From Rhizobium sp. GN54 (lineage in GTDB: Bacteria; Pseudomonadota; Alphaproteobacteria; Rhizobiales; Rhizobiaceae), in the NCBI RefSeq assembly GCF_021026345.1, contig NZ_JAJNCZ010000005.1:1-64000 (forward strand): DNA of 64,000 nucleotides, given 5' to 3'. Each line of letters begins with the position of its first letter. The stretch's first letter is position 1. A program made the position numbers and the translations under genes. Below, one piece after another: positions 8,470 to 15,857 of the stretch. Below the pieces are notes generated by a model, which worked only from the letters and a program-made list of their open reading frames with translations, did not search any database and was not told where the DNA came from.

Positions 8470-9173
8470 GCCGCGGCCTTCCGGGGCGAAAAGGCGGAGA
8501 CGTCGACGATGCTGTCGGCGACCTTGGCGCGAACGTCGTCATCGTGGAAGATGCCGAGCAGCGCCACCCCTGCCCGCTTCTTCTCCTCGATCATGCCGAC
8601 GACCACCTCGCGGTTTTTTGCGTCGAGCGAGGCGGTCGGCTCGTCGAGCAGCAGGATGCGGTGCCCGGTGATGAAGCCGCGGGCGATGTTGACGCGCTGC
8701 TGCTCGCCGCCGGAAAAGGTGGCCGGCGGCAGTTGCCAGAGTTCGCGCGGCAGGTTCAGGCGGGCCAGAATCGCTTCCGCCTTCTCACGGGCGATGGCCG
8801 GAATCTCTCCGCCTTCCACCAGCGGCTCGGCCACGACGTCGACGGCTGCGACCCGCGGCACGACCCGGAGGAACTGACTGACATAGCCGAGCGTGACCCG
8901 GCGGACGGCCAGCACGGTGCGCGGATCGGCGCTAGCGAGATCGACGAACTGACCTTCGTGCTCGACCAGGATCTGGCCGGCATCGACGCCGTAGTTGCCG
9001 TAGACCATCTTCAGGAGCGAGCTCTTGCCGATGCCGGAGGGGCCGCCGAGGACCACGCATTCGCCGGCCTTGACGGAGAAGCCGACGTTTTCGACGACCG
9101 GCAGGCGGATGCCGTCCCTGAGGTGCATGGTAAAGCTTTTTGCGACTTCGGATACGACGAGTGGGGTCGCCAT
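8466..9173 (-). CDS. phnL: C-P lyase complex ATP-binding subunit PhnL
   Basis: PhnL is an ABC-type ATPase that acts with PhnG, H and I in coupling phosphonate to ATP-derived ribose triphosphate. The 235-residue protein has Walker [11 protein letters not shown] near residues 38-47, the signature [14 protein letters not shown] near 145-158 and Walker [13 protein letters not shown]. There are no membrane segments. It starts 55 bases after phnK and overlaps the acetyltransferase gene by four bases. Confidence 0.94.
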   Translation of the reverse strand: MATPLVVSEVAKSFTMHLRDGIRLPVVENVGFSVKAGECVVLGGPSGIGKSSLLKMVYGNYGVDAGQILVEHEGQFVDLASADPRTVLAVRRVTLGYVSQFLRVVPRVAAVDVVAEPLVEGGEIPAIAREKAEAILARLNLPRELWQLPPATFSGGEQQRVNIARGFITGHRILLLDEPTASLDAKNREVVVGMIEEKKRAGVALLGIFHDDDVRAKVADSIVDVSAFSPRKAAA

Positions 9174-9228
9174 GTTCGGTGTCCTTTGTGCTGAAAACGC
9201 GGGCCGGGCGGCGGTTCGAGCCTGTGGC

Positions 9229-10005
9229 TCAAACCTGCAGGATGGAGGAGACGAGAAGCTGGGTATAAGCCTCGCGCGGATCGTCGAGGACGCGGTCGGT
9301 CAGCCCCTGCTCGATCACGTGGCCGTCCTTCATCACCATCATCCGGTGCGACAGCAGGCGGGCGACGGCGAGATCGTGAGTGACGACGATCGCCGAAAGC
9401 CCGAGGTCGTGGACGAGGCCGCGGACGAGATCGAGCAGGCGCGCCTGCACCGAGACGTCGAGGCCGCCGGTCGGCTCGTCCATGAAGACGAGGCGGGGCG
9501 CGGTCACGAGGTTGCGGGCGATCTGAAGGCGCTGGCGCATGCCGCCGGAAAAGGCTCGGGGCTGGTCGTCGATGCGGTCGAGGCCGATCTCGACGCGGCG
9601 GAGCCAATCGCCGGCGGTCTCGCGGATGTTGCCGTAGTGGCGCTCGCCGACCGCCATCAGCCGCTCGCCGACATTGGCGCCGGCCGAGACCGTCATGCGC
9701 AGGCCGTCGGCGGGGTTCTGGTGGACGAAGCCCCAGTCGGTGCGCATCAGGAAGCGCCGCTCGGCCTCGCCCATGCGGGCGAGATCGCGCATCTGGCCGT
9801 CGCGCATCCGGTACTCGATGGTGCCGGAGGTCGGCATCAGGCGGGTGGCGAGACAATTCAGCAGCGTCGTCTTGCCGGAGCCGGATTCGCCGACGATCGC
9901 CAGCACCTCGCCCGGCCAGAGGTCGAAGGAAACGGCGCGGCAGCCGATGCGGGCGCCGTAGAATTTCGAGATGTCGCGGACCTTGAGAAGCGGCGCGTCG
10001 GTCAT
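9229..10005 (-). CDS. phnK: C-P lyase complex ATP-binding subunit PhnK
   Basis: PhnK is the ABC-type subunit that binds the PhnGHIJ core near PhnJ. The 258-residue protein has Walker A GESGSGKTT near residues 38-46, the signature FSGGMRQRLQIARNL near 150-164 and Walker B RLVFMDEPTGGLD. It is closely related to Dpp/Opp ATPases, but its place in the phn cluster and the inserted YRMRDGQMRDL segment identify PhnK. Unlike in compact phn operons, it is separated from phnJ by 256 bases holding a rhizobial repeat. Confidence 0.94.
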   Translation of the reverse strand: MTDAPLLKVRDISKFYGARIGCRAVSFDLWPGEVLAIVGESGSGKTTLLNCLATRLMPTSGTIEYRMRDGQMRDLARMGEAERRFLMRTDWGFVHQNPADGLRMTVSAGANVGERLMAVGERHYGNIRETAGDWLRRVEIGLDRIDDQPRAFSGGMRQRLQIARNLVTAPRLVFMDEPTGGLDVSVQARLLDLVRGLVHDLGLSAIVVTHDLAVARLLSHRMMVMKDGHVIEQGLTDRVLDDPREAYTQLLVSSILQV

Positions 10006-10038
10006 TGCTGGAACTCCGTCGTTTGCGTCTTGCGCCCT

Positions 10039-10241
10039 CTTCTCCCCACCGGGGAGAAGTGCCGAGCGCAGCGAGGCGATGAGGGGGGCGACGCGTGGTG
10101 GTCTTGCTGATCGGTGACAGAAGCCCCCCTCATCCGGCCCTTCGGGCCACCTTCTCCCCGTTGGGGAGAAGAGGGAGCGGGCTGAGACGTTACCCCAGCC
10201 GCTCTCCCCCCTTGAGGGGGAAATGTCCGGCAGGACAGAGG
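10039..10241. repeat. rhizobial intergenic mosaic repeat (RIME-like), copy 1
   Basis: Two palindromes of the type CTTCTCCCC-loop-GGGGAGAAG (10039-10059 and 10151-10171) are joined by inverted GATGAGGGG/CCCCTCATC segments. A third hairpin around 10202-10222 is followed by GTCCGGCAGGAC. The same building blocks occur at 46823-46981 and 62262-62453. This resembles the RIME family of Rhizobium-specific intergenic elements. Here it sits inside the phn gene string, between phnJ and phnK, where it could process or attenuate the transcript. Confidence 0.75.
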
Positions 10242-10261
10242 GCGGTAGTCCGTCCGCCCGC

Positions 10262-11155
10262 TCATTCGGCAGCCGCCTTGCCGTAGGCCAGCATCGTGCC
10301 GCAGTGGCCGTGGTCGCGTCGGTCCTCGCAATGGTCGGTGTCGGAGCAGACGAACATCCGCCCGCCGCGATCGTCGAGCACCACTTCGTCGAGGTAGACG
10401 TTCTCGGCGCCGCACAGCGCGCAGGGCCGATCGAATTTCTGCACTTCGAAGGGATGGTCCTCGAAATCGAGGCTGACGACGTCTGTGAAGGGCGGCACGG
10501 CGTAGATGCGCTTCTCGCGGCCGGCGCCGAACAACTGCAGCGCCTCCGACATGTGCATCTTCGGATTGTCGAACTTCGGCGTCGGCGACGGGCTCATCAC
10601 GTAGCGGCCCTCGACCCTCACCGGATAGGAATAGGTCGTGGCGATGTGGCCGTTCCTGGCGATGTCCTCGTAAAGCTTGACGTGCATCAGCCCGTACTCC
10701 TCGAGCGCGTGCATCTTGCGGGTCTCGGTCTCGCGCGGCTCGAGGAAGCGCAACGGCTCGGGGATCGGCACCTGGTAGACCAGCGTCTGGCCGGCCGCCA
10801 GTTTCTCCTCGGGGATGCGGTGGCGGGTCTGGATGATCGTCGCCTCCCGGGTCTTCGTCGTTACCGCCACATTGGCGACCTTCTGGAAGAAGGCGCGGAT
10901 AGAGACGGCGTTGGTGGTGTCGTCGGCGCCCTGGTCGATGACCTTGAGCACGTCCTGCGGCCCCAGGATCGCCGCCGTCACCTGCACGCCGCCGGTGCCC
11001 CAGCCATAGGGCATCGGCATCTCGCGGCTGGCGAAGGGAACCTGGTAGCCGGGGATCGCGATCGCCTTGAGGATCGCCCGGCGGATCATGCGTTTGGTCT
11101 GCTCGTCGAGATAGGCGAAGTTGTAGGTGGCAAGTTCGGACGGAACGGCGTTCAT
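10262..11155 (-). CDS. phnJ: C-P lyase catalytic subunit PhnJ
   Basis: PhnJ is the radical-SAM enzyme that breaks the carbon-phosphorus bond, releasing an alkane and 5-phosphoribosyl 1,2-cyclic phosphate. The 297-residue protein carries the special cluster motif C-x2-C-x21-C-x5-C at residues 245, 248, 270 and 276. That spacing equals the E. coli set C241/C244/C266/C272, so both the iron-sulphur ligands and the thiyl-radical cysteine are present. The conserved YGWGTGGVQ stretch is near residue 50. Its start overlaps the phnI stop by four bases. All key residues look intact, so the pathway should be functional. Confidence 0.96.
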   Translation of the reverse strand: MNAVPSELATYNFAYLDEQTKRMIRRAILKAIAIPGYQVPFASREMPMPYGWGTGGVQVTAAILGPQDVLKVIDQGADDTTNAVSIRAFFQKVANVAVTTKTREATIIQTRHRIPEEKLAAGQTLVYQVPIPEPLRFLEPRETETRKMHALEEYGLMHVKLYEDIARNGHIATTYSYPVRVEGRYVMSPSPTPKFDNPKMHMSEALQLFGAGREKRIYAVPPFTDVVSLDFEDHPFEVQKFDRPCALCGAENVYLDEVVLDDRGGRMFVCSDTDHCEDRRDHGHCGTMLAYGKAAAE

Positions 11156-12264
11156 TGGGCGGCCTCCAGGGTGTCGTTGCCGGGTTCCTTGCGGCTGCGC
11201 TCGTCATAGTCCCGGCGCATGCGCCGCATGAGATCGAGTTCGGCCTGGAAGTCGACGTAGTGCGGCAGCTTCAGGTGCTCGACAAAACCGGTCGCCTGGA
11301 CGTTGTCGGAATGGGAGATGACGAATTCCTCGTCCTGCGCCGGCGAGACGACGTCCTCCTCGAACTCATCGGCGCGCAAGGCGCGATCGACCAGCGACAT
11401 GGACATCGCCTTGCGCTCGTTCTGGCCGAAGACGAGGCCATAGCCGCGGGTGAACTGCGGCGGGCTCTTGGCCGAGCCCTTGAACTGGGTGATCATCTGG
11501 CATTCGGTGACCTGGATGCGGCCGAGCGAGACGGCGAAGCCGAGCTCCGGCAGATCCAGCTCGACTTCGACCTCACCCATACGGACCTCGCCGACGAAGG
11601 GATGGTTGTTGCCGTAGCCGCGCTGGGTGGAATAGCCGAGCGACAGCAGGAAGCCCTCGTCGCCGCGCGCCAGCGCCTGCAGGCGCAAGTCGCGCGCCAT
11701 CGGGAACTCGAGCGGCTCGCGCGTCAGGTCGCCGGGAACGTGGCCCGCCGGCAGGTCGCCGTCACCCTCGACCAGCCCCTCGCCCGAGAGGATGTCGGAC
11801 ACGCGCATGACGGGCTCCTGCTCGCCGTCACGCTGCAAGGCCTCTTCGACCGGTTCGTCGCGAAGGAGGGAAGGATCGAGCAGGCGGTGGGTATAATCGA
11901 AGGTCGGGCCGAGCAACTGGCCGCCCGGCAAGTCCTTGTAGGTGGCGGAAACCCGTCGCTCGACCAGCATCCGCGAGGTCTCGACCGGCACCGAATAGCC
12001 GAAGCGCGGCAGCGTGGTGCGGTAGGCGCGCAAGATGAAGATCGCCTCGATCATGTCGCCGCGCGACTGGCGGATGGCGAGTGCGGCAATGGCGCGGTCG
12101 TAGAGCGAGGCCTCGGCCATCACCCGGTCAACGGCGAGCCCCAGCTGGGCGACGATCTGTTCGATGGTGATCGACGGCAGCGAACGATCGCCGCGGCGCC
12201 GGTCGGCGAGCAGGCGATGGGCGTTGGCAATGGCGGCCTCACCACCCTTGACGGCAACATACAT
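11152..12264 (-). CDS. phnI: C-P lyase core subunit PhnI
   Basis: PhnI is a core subunit of the C-P lyase complex and carries the nucleosidase activity. With PhnG, H and L it exchanges the adenine of ATP for phosphonate. The protein has 370 residues, the usual family length, with the conserved N-terminus MYVAVKGGEAAIANAH and a late HVELPHY-like segment (EHLKLPHYVDFQAELD). It starts three bases after phnH ends and overlaps phnJ by four bases. No oddities are seen. Confidence 0.95.
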   Translation of the reverse strand: MYVAVKGGEAAIANAHRLLADRRRGDRSLPSITIEQIVAQLGLAVDRVMAEASLYDRAIAALAIRQSRGDMIEAIFILRAYRTTLPRFGYSVPVETSRMLVERRVSATYKDLPGGQLLGPTFDYTHRLLDPSLLRDEPVEEALQRDGEQEPVMRVSDILSGEGLVEGDGDLPAGHVPGDLTREPLEFPMARDLRLQALARGDEGFLLSLGYSTQRGYGNNHPFVGEVRMGEVEVELDLPELGFAVSLGRIQVTECQMITQFKGSAKSPPQFTRGYGLVFGQNERKAMSMSLVDRALRADEFEEDVVSPAQDEEFVISHSDNVQATGFVEHLKLPHYVDFQAELDLMRRMRRDYDERSRKEPGNDTLEAAQ

Positions 12265-12267
12265 GGC

Positions 12268-12873
12268 TCAAGCCTCCCGGTTGTTGATGACGGTGGTGCG
12301 CGGCAGGCAGAGAATGCTGTCGCCTGCGACCAGGATCAGGTCGACCCCGCGCGGAAACATCGCCCGGTTGGCCTCGGAGAGCGCCACGAAAGTGTCCGGC
12401 AGCCCTTGCGGGGCGATCATCGCCTCGTCGCGGATGCCCGGGCCCGACAGCACCAGCGGTCGCCCGCCCTCGAAGCCGTCGATCTCGACCACCAGCGTTG
12501 CCGAGCGATCCGGGTACTCCTGGGTGCCCGGCGAGAACAGGCCGAAACCGGGCACCACCGCCCCCTTCTCGACGAAGGCGAAACGGGCTTCATGCTTCTC
12601 CCCGGTGACGGCAGCGCCGGTGTGGAACGACAGCCAGCCGGGCAGCTTCGATCTTGCCAACCGCGGCGTCAGCCAGACGGGCGTGTCGTGGTCGCACAGC
12701 ATCAGGGCGAGCGCACCGGCGGCAGCACCGAGCGGCTGCGGCGGCCGTGCCGTGGCCGCGATCGTGCCGATCGTGCCCGGGCGGGCCATGCAGTCCATGA
12801 CGGCGCGGAATACGGACTGGGCAGCGAGGACCGGCTCGGCGAAGGCGCCGGAAAAGATCTGCGTGTCGGCCAT
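12268..12873 (-). CDS. phnH: C-P lyase core subunit PhnH
   Basis: PhnH is a small core subunit of the C-P lyase complex. The ATG at 12873 gives a 201-residue protein that begins with the expected family region (AEPVLAAQSVFRAVMDCMARPG). A longer open frame upstream overlaps phnG and is not used. The start shares one base with the phnG stop (TGATG), which implies coupled translation. The C-terminal segment with FPRGVDLILVAGD and LPRTT is typical. Confidence 0.94.
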   Translation of the reverse strand: MADTQIFSGAFAEPVLAAQSVFRAVMDCMARPGTIGTIAATARPPQPLGAAAGALALMLCDHDTPVWLTPRLARSKLPGWLSFHTGAAVTGEKHEARFAFVEKGAVVPGFGLFSPGTQEYPDRSATLVVEIDGFEGGRPLVLSGPGIRDEAMIAPQGLPDTFVALSEANRAMFPRGVDLILVAGDSILCLPRTTVINNREA

Positions 12874-13349
12874 CAGTCGTCTCCCCGGACCATGGTGAAG
12901 AAATCGACGCGGGTGGCGGCGGTTTCGCGGGCCTTGCGTGCGTCCTCGGCCTCGATGCGCGCGGCGATCGCGGCGAGCAGGCGCTCGACCGCCGGGGCGT
13001 GCCCGGGCAATTGCAGCAGAGCGTCGAACACGGCCGCCAGCCGGGCCTTCTCGCCGTCGGTGCCGAGCGCCTGGCCGTGGCCGACGACGCCTTCGATCCG
13101 GACGCTGGCCCGCGCCGCCGTCACCTCCCCGAGATTGAACGGCTGGCCGCCACCGCCGATGCGGCCGCGCACCATGACGAGCCCGGTCTCCGGGCCGCGG
13201 ACCAACTCGGCTTCCGGCCGGCCGGCCAGCCCCGCCCAGGCCTGCTCCAGCTCGCGCCGCGTCGCCTTCGCAAGCAGTCCCATGGCCTCTCTTCGCCTTT
13301 CCGGCGCCATGTCCGAGGGGTTCCGGTTCACGCCAGGTGCCATCGCCAA
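12873..13349 (-). CDS. phnG: C-P lyase core subunit PhnG
   Basis: PhnG is the smallest core subunit of the complex and the first gene of the phnGHIJ unit. The 158-residue protein shows the family segments RREAMGLLAKATRRELE near residues 19-35, PETGLVMVRGRIGG and FNLGEVTAARASVRI. The start may be the ATG at 13349 or the second ATG two codons later. It faces phnF across about 106 bases that hold several palindromes, so it is probably repressed by PhnF. Confidence 0.92.
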   Translation of the reverse strand: MAMAPGVNRNPSDMAPERRREAMGLLAKATRRELEQAWAGLAGRPEAELVRGPETGLVMVRGRIGGGGQPFNLGEVTAARASVRIEGVVGHGQALGTDGEKARLAAVFDALLQLPGHAPAVERLLAAIAARIEAEDARKARETAATRVDFFTMVRGDD

Positions 13350-13370
13350 TTCTCCAACTGCGTCCCATCA

Positions 13371-13392
13371 GTTGTCTATTGATCTAGACAAC
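13371..13392. promoter_or_regulatory. 22-base palindrome, candidate PhnF operator
   Basis: GTTGTCTA and TAGACAAC are perfect inverted arms around a 6-base centre (TTGATC). The site lies about 22 bases upstream of phnG and 64 bases upstream of phnF. GntR/HutC repressors bind such dyads, so PhnF is the natural candidate. Regulator assignment is inference. Confidence 0.55.
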
Positions 13393-13407
13393 CATACATC
13401 ATATGGT
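13391..13407. promoter_or_regulatory. second palindrome in the phnF-phnG control region
   Basis: ACCATA and TATGGT are perfect inverted arms around CATCA. The site directly abuts the GTTGTCTA dyad. It could be a second, weaker operator or an overlapping promoter element. Confidence 0.4.
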
Positions 13408-13408
13408 C

Positions 13409-13433
13409 CTGTCATACCGAGCCAAGATGACAG
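13409..13433. promoter_or_regulatory. inverted pair of Pho-box half-sites
   Basis: CTGTCAT (13409-13415) and ATGACAG (13427-13433) are each perfect Pho-box half-sites, but inverted relative to each other with 11 bases between. A standard PhoB site has direct repeats. The arrangement is therefore either a palindrome read by another protein or two half-sites facing the two divergent genes. Confidence 0.4.
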
Positions 13434-13455
13434 GCTTGTGACGAAGAGAGGCCAG

Positions 13456-14196
13456 ATGAATGCGGGGGCAGGAATGATCGAGCGCCGATCGGGCGTGGCG
13501 CTGTGGCGGCAGATCGCCGACCGGATGCGCCTTGCCATCAACAATGGCGACTATGACGAGACCGCCATGATGCCGTCGGAGGCGACGCTGGCGGAAAAGT
13601 TCGGCGTCAACCGGCACACGGTCAGGAGCGCGCTGGCGGCGCTGGCGGACGAAGGCATGGTGCGGGCGGTCCAGGGCGTCGGCACGCTGATCGAGCGGCG
13701 TGACCGGCTGACCTTTCCGATCTCGCGCCGGACGCGCTTCTCGCAGGGCCTCGGCGACCAGGCGCGGGAACTGCAGAGCAAGCTGGTCGAACAGTCCGTC
13801 GAACGCGCATCGCCGGTCATCGCGACCGCACTCGGGATTGCGCCGGGAACCGACTGCATCCGGCTGGATACGCTCGGCGTCGCCGACGGAAAGCCGATCT
13901 CGTCTGCGACGAGCTACTTTCCGGCCGAGCGCTTCGCCGGAATCGACGCGGCCTACCAGCGCACGGGCTCCATCACCAAGGCACTGGCCGCGCTCGGCGT
14001 CGACGACTACGTGCGCCGCTCGACGGAGATCTCGGCGGTCCATGCCGAAGGAGCCGATGTCCGGCTGCTGAAGCTTTCTCCCGGGGCCATCCTGCTCGTC
14101 ACGACGGCGATCAACGCCGACACCGGCGGCAGCCCCATACAATATTCCCGGTCGCGCTTTGCCGCGGACCGGGTCAAGTTCTTCGTGGAAACCTGA
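13456..14196 (+). CDS. phnF: GntR-family phosphonate regulator PhnF
   Basis: This is a cytoplasmic repressor of the GntR/HutC group, 246 residues. A winged helix-turn-helix covers residues 10-75 (PSEATLAEKFGVNRHTVRSAL is the recognition region). The UTRA ligand domain follows from about residue 95 to the end, including SSATSYFPAERF and the terminal YSRSRFAADRVKF. The ATG at 13456 has AGAGAGG upstream. An internal ATG at residue 7 also agrees with the family start. It is transcribed away from phnG, so PhnF probably controls the phnGHIJ unit and itself. Confidence 0.9.
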   Translation: MNAGAGMIERRSGVALWRQIADRMRLAINNGDYDETAMMPSEATLAEKFGVNRHTVRSALAALADEGMVRAVQGVGTLIERRDRLTFPISRRTRFSQGLGDQARELQSKLVEQSVERASPVIATALGIAPGTDCIRLDTLGVADGKPISSATSYFPAERFAGIDAAYQRTGSITKALAALGVDDYVRRSTEISAVHAEGADVRLLKLSPGAILLVTTAINADTGGSPIQYSRSRFAADRVKFFVET

Positions 14197-14209
14197 AAAG
14201 CGGAAAGAG

Positions 14210-14239
14210 AAAAGGCGGCGCCCGCAGGCACCGCCTTTT
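14210..14239 (+). terminator. terminator after phnF
   Basis: AAAAGGCGG (14210-14218) and CCGCCTTTT (14231-14239) form a perfect stem closing 12 bases, ending in a T run. It lies 14 bases after the phnF stop. The A-rich left arm also lets it work for the opposing DUF1328 gene. Confidence 0.8.
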
Positions 14240-14265
14240 CGTCTTTAAGTCATTTCATCCGCCGG

Positions 14266-14430
14266 TCAGACCCGACGGGACCAGCCGAACAGCAGGGATA
14301 CGACCAGCAGAACCAGGAAGACGAAGAACAGGATCTGCGCGATGCCTGCGGATGCGCCGGCAATACCACCGAAGCCGAGAACGCCGGCGATGATCGCGAT
14401 GACCAGGAAGACAACAGCATAGTAAAGCAT
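14266..14430 (-). CDS. DUF1328 small membrane protein (UPF0391, YtjA-like)
   Basis: The 54-residue protein has two hydrophobic helices, residues 1-20 and 28-47, separated by a glycine-rich turn. It matches the DUF1328 family of tiny inner-membrane proteins, whose function is unknown and which are often induced by stress. The ATG at 14430 has AGGAG upstream. A longer frame to 14451 would add seven unlikely residues. An EcfG-type promoter lies 35 bases upstream (14465-14489), so stress control is likely. Confidence 0.82.
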   Translation of the reverse strand: MLYYAVVFLVIAIIAGVLGFGGIAGASAGIAQILFFVFLVLLVVSLLFGWSRRV

Positions 14431-14464
14431 ACCGGGAACTCCTCTTTTCATTGTCGGGGAGAAG

Positions 14465-14489
14465 AACGGGGAAGCGGGTCAAAAGTTCC
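14465..14489 (-). promoter_or_regulatory. EcfG-type promoter for the DUF1328 gene
   Basis: The minus strand reads GGAAC-N16-CGTT, a perfect match to the consensus of the alphaproteobacterial general-stress sigma factor (EcfG/RpoE2). The -10 element lies about 35 bases ahead of the ATG. The spacer was counted base by base. Confidence 0.75.
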
Positions 14490-14560
14490 AGCGACTATTC
14501 GCACGATCTGTCGACTGCAATCCGGCGGGCGCCCGGGACTCTTTCGATCCCACAAACAGA

Positions 14561-14588
14561 AACCGCCGCGACGACGGTCGCGGCGGTT
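14561..14588 (-). terminator. terminator after csbD
   Basis: AACCGCCGCGA (14561-14571) pairs perfectly with TCGCGGCGGTT (14578-14588) around a 6-base loop. On the minus strand it follows the csbD stop and runs into TCTGTTTGTG, a moderate T-rich tail. Confidence 0.75.
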
Positions 14589-14610
14589 CTCGAAGACCTT
14601 CCGTGAAGGA

Positions 14611-14808
14611 TCAGTGGCGGCGCTGCCATTCGTCGATCTGGCGCTCGGCCTCTTCCTTGGCGATGCCGTAGCGCTGCTGGATCTTGCCGGCGAGTTCGAC
14701 GCGGCGACCCTTGATGACGTCCAGATCGTCGTCCGTCAGCTTGCCCCACTGTGCCTGGGCCTTGCCCTTGTACTCGGTCCACTTGCCTTCGATGATATCC
14801 CAGTTCAT
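14611..14808 (-). CDS. CsbD-family stress protein
   Basis: The 65-residue hydrophilic protein matches the CsbD family from its start (MNWDIIEGKWTEYKGKAQAQWGKLTDDDLDVIKG) to the terminal ERQIDEWQRRH, seen here in pieces. CsbD-type proteins are small, abundant general-stress proteins of unknown biochemical role. I choose the ATG at 14808 because AGGAG lies six bases upstream, while the earlier in-frame ATG at 14814 abuts that motif. A perfect EcfG-type promoter lies about 35 bases upstream, and a strong terminator follows. Confidence 0.9.
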   Translation of the reverse strand: MNWDIIEGKWTEYKGKAQAQWGKLTDDDLDVIKGRRVELAGKIQQRYGIAKEEAERQIDEWQRRH

Positions 14809-14842
14809 GTGCATCTCCTTTCGGATTGGTTACGGGACAGAA

Positions 14843-14867
14843 AACGCATGGCCCCCGCGATCGTTCC
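14843..14867 (-). promoter_or_regulatory. EcfG-type promoter for csbD
   Basis: The minus strand reads GGAAC-N16-CGTT, exactly the general-stress consensus, with the -10 part about 35 bases before the csbD ATG. It has the same spacing as the site ahead of the DUF1328 gene. Confidence 0.8.
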
Positions 14868-14924
14868 GATGAAAGCATGAAAGCCTAACGCCCGGACATC
14901 GTTTTCGAATCTCTATTTCGCTTG

Positions 14925-14949
14925 GGAACAAACCCGTTTGCCGCGCATT
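14925..14949 (+). promoter_or_regulatory. weak EcfG-like promoter ahead of the DUF3309 gene
   Basis: The plus strand reads GGAAC-N16-CATT: a perfect -35 element and one mismatch in the -10 element (CGTT expected). It ends 46 bases before the DUF3309 ATG. It is weaker than the two minus-strand sites nearby. Confidence 0.35.
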
Positions 14950-14995
14950 TACCGGCCATCGAAACAGAACCGCCTATCCTGTGGGGAGACGCCTG

Positions 14996-15151
14996 ATGCT
15001 TGGTACGGTACTACTCATCATCCTTATACTGCTTCTGATCGGCGCGCTGCCGAACTGGGGCTATAGCCGCGGCTGGGGATACGGACCTTCCGGCGGGCTT
15101 GGACTCATCGTCGTCATTCTGCTTATTCTCGTCCTGATGGGACGCATCTGA
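14996..15151 (+). CDS. DUF3309 small membrane protein
   Basis: The 51-residue protein has two hydrophobic stretches (residues 1-18 and 35-49) around a polar, aromatic and glycine-rich loop (PNWGYSRGWGYGPSGG). This is the typical appearance of the DUF3309 family, found widely in alphaproteobacteria next to stress genes. Function is unknown. The ATG at 14996 follows GGGGAG at a good distance. It is 34 bases ahead of the glycine-zipper lipoprotein gene and may share its transcript. Confidence 0.8.
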   Translation: MLGTVLLIILILLLIGALPNWGYSRGWGYGPSGGLGLIVVILLILVLMGRI

Positions 15152-15185
15152 CGCGCACGCCATTTCTAGAAAGGAAGACAGAGCA

Positions 15186-15446
15186 ATGAGGAAATTTATC
15201 GTCGCCGGCGCCATCGCCCTTTCCGCACTGGCGGTCACGTCCTGCACGCAGACCGAGAAGGGCGCCACGATCGGTGCCGCTTCCGGCGCGATCATCGGTG
15301 GGGCTGCCACGGGTAAAGTCGGCGGCGCCGCTGTCGGAGCCGTGGCCGGCGGCGCGATCGGCGCCCTGATCGGCAATGCCAACGAGCCCGGTCGCTGCAT
15401 CTACCGCGACCGTTACGGACGCCGCTATGAGGCACCCTGCCGCTAA
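15186..15446 (+). CDS. glycine-zipper lipoprotein
   Basis: The 86-residue protein has a lipoprotein signal (residues 1-20, lipobox LAVTSC with Cys20 as the acylated residue). The body from about residue 25 to 63 is a glycine zipper with GxxxG-like repeats, as in YMGG or Rick_17kDa-type surface proteins. The tail holds two cysteines (CIYRDRYGRRYEAPC). It is probably an outer-membrane or periplasmic lipoprotein. A ribosome site (AAGGAAG) lies ten bases upstream. A strong terminator follows at 15467. Confidence 0.85.
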   Translation: MRKFIVAGAIALSALAVTSCTQTEKGATIGAASGAIIGGAATGKVGGAAVGAVAGGAIGALIGNANEPGRCIYRDRYGRRYEAPCR

Positions 15447-15466
15447 TCAACGAGTGACGGAAACAG

Positions 15467-15492
15467 GAAACGGGCCAATGGCCCGTTTCTTT
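15467..15492 (+). terminator. terminator after the lipoprotein gene
   Basis: GAAACGGGCC (15467-15476) pairs perfectly with GGCCCGTTTC (15480-15489) around AAT and is followed by TTT. It lies about 20 bases after the lipoprotein stop. Confidence 0.85.
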
Positions 15493-15521
15493 GCGTGTGT
15501 CGGACAGCGACACGCTATATG

Positions 15522-15710
15522 CTAGGTGGTTCGGGCCTTGCGCTCGGCCTCGTCCAGCTTCTCGAGAAGATCGAGCAACTGGTCCGGCAATGGCTCCGTC
15601 TCTATTGATTCGTAGAAGGACTTCAACTTGCGGCCGACGACGCTGTTTGGATCGAGGGAATCCAACGAACTGCCCGGCTTTCGTCCGCCTGTCGCGGGCT
15701 TACGCATCAC
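15522..15710 (-). CDS. nepR: NepR-type anti-sigma factor
   Basis: NepR proteins bind and hold the general-stress sigma factor EcfG until phosphorylated PhyR titrates them. The 62-residue protein has the family core VVGRKLKSFYESIETEPLP followed by DQLLDLLEKLDEAERK, the two helices that contact sigma. The frame opens with GTG at 15710 and ATG at 15707, and AGGAG fits either. It diverges from phyR across about 147 bases. No ecfG gene is adjacent, unlike the standard nepR-ecfG pair, so this looks like a second copy similar to RsiA2 of S. meliloti (from memory). Confidence 0.9.
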   Translation of the reverse strand: MMRKPATGGRKPGSSLDSLDPNSVVGRKLKSFYESIETEPLPDQLLDLLEKLDEAERKARTT

Positions 15711-15857
15711 CGTGTGCTCCTTGATCCTCGCTCAACCATCTTCGTTTGGCCCCAAAGCACCCGTATCGAACCGGGTTTCATTTCGCACCAAATTCGTTTC
15801 CGTGAGATGAATTTACAGGAAACGCGCCGGTTTCGAAACAAATTCAGGGAGAAGTAA

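Noticed and set aside
10039-10241. CRISPR-like or insertion-sequence origin of the repeated intergenic elements
   Set aside because: There are no regular spacers, no terminal transposase and no target duplication. The palindromic mosaic structure fits RIME-type repeats instead.
11155-13455. Long plus-strand extension of the phnF frame over phnG, phnH and phnI
   Set aside because: It is antisense to real C-P lyase genes. The phnF family similarity begins at the ATG of 13456.
15711-15857. GGAAAC motifs on both strands between nepR and phyR as EcfG promoters
   Set aside because: The -35 element has an extra A relative to GGAAC and no CGTT lies at 16-17 bases. They may be weak sites but do not meet the consensus.
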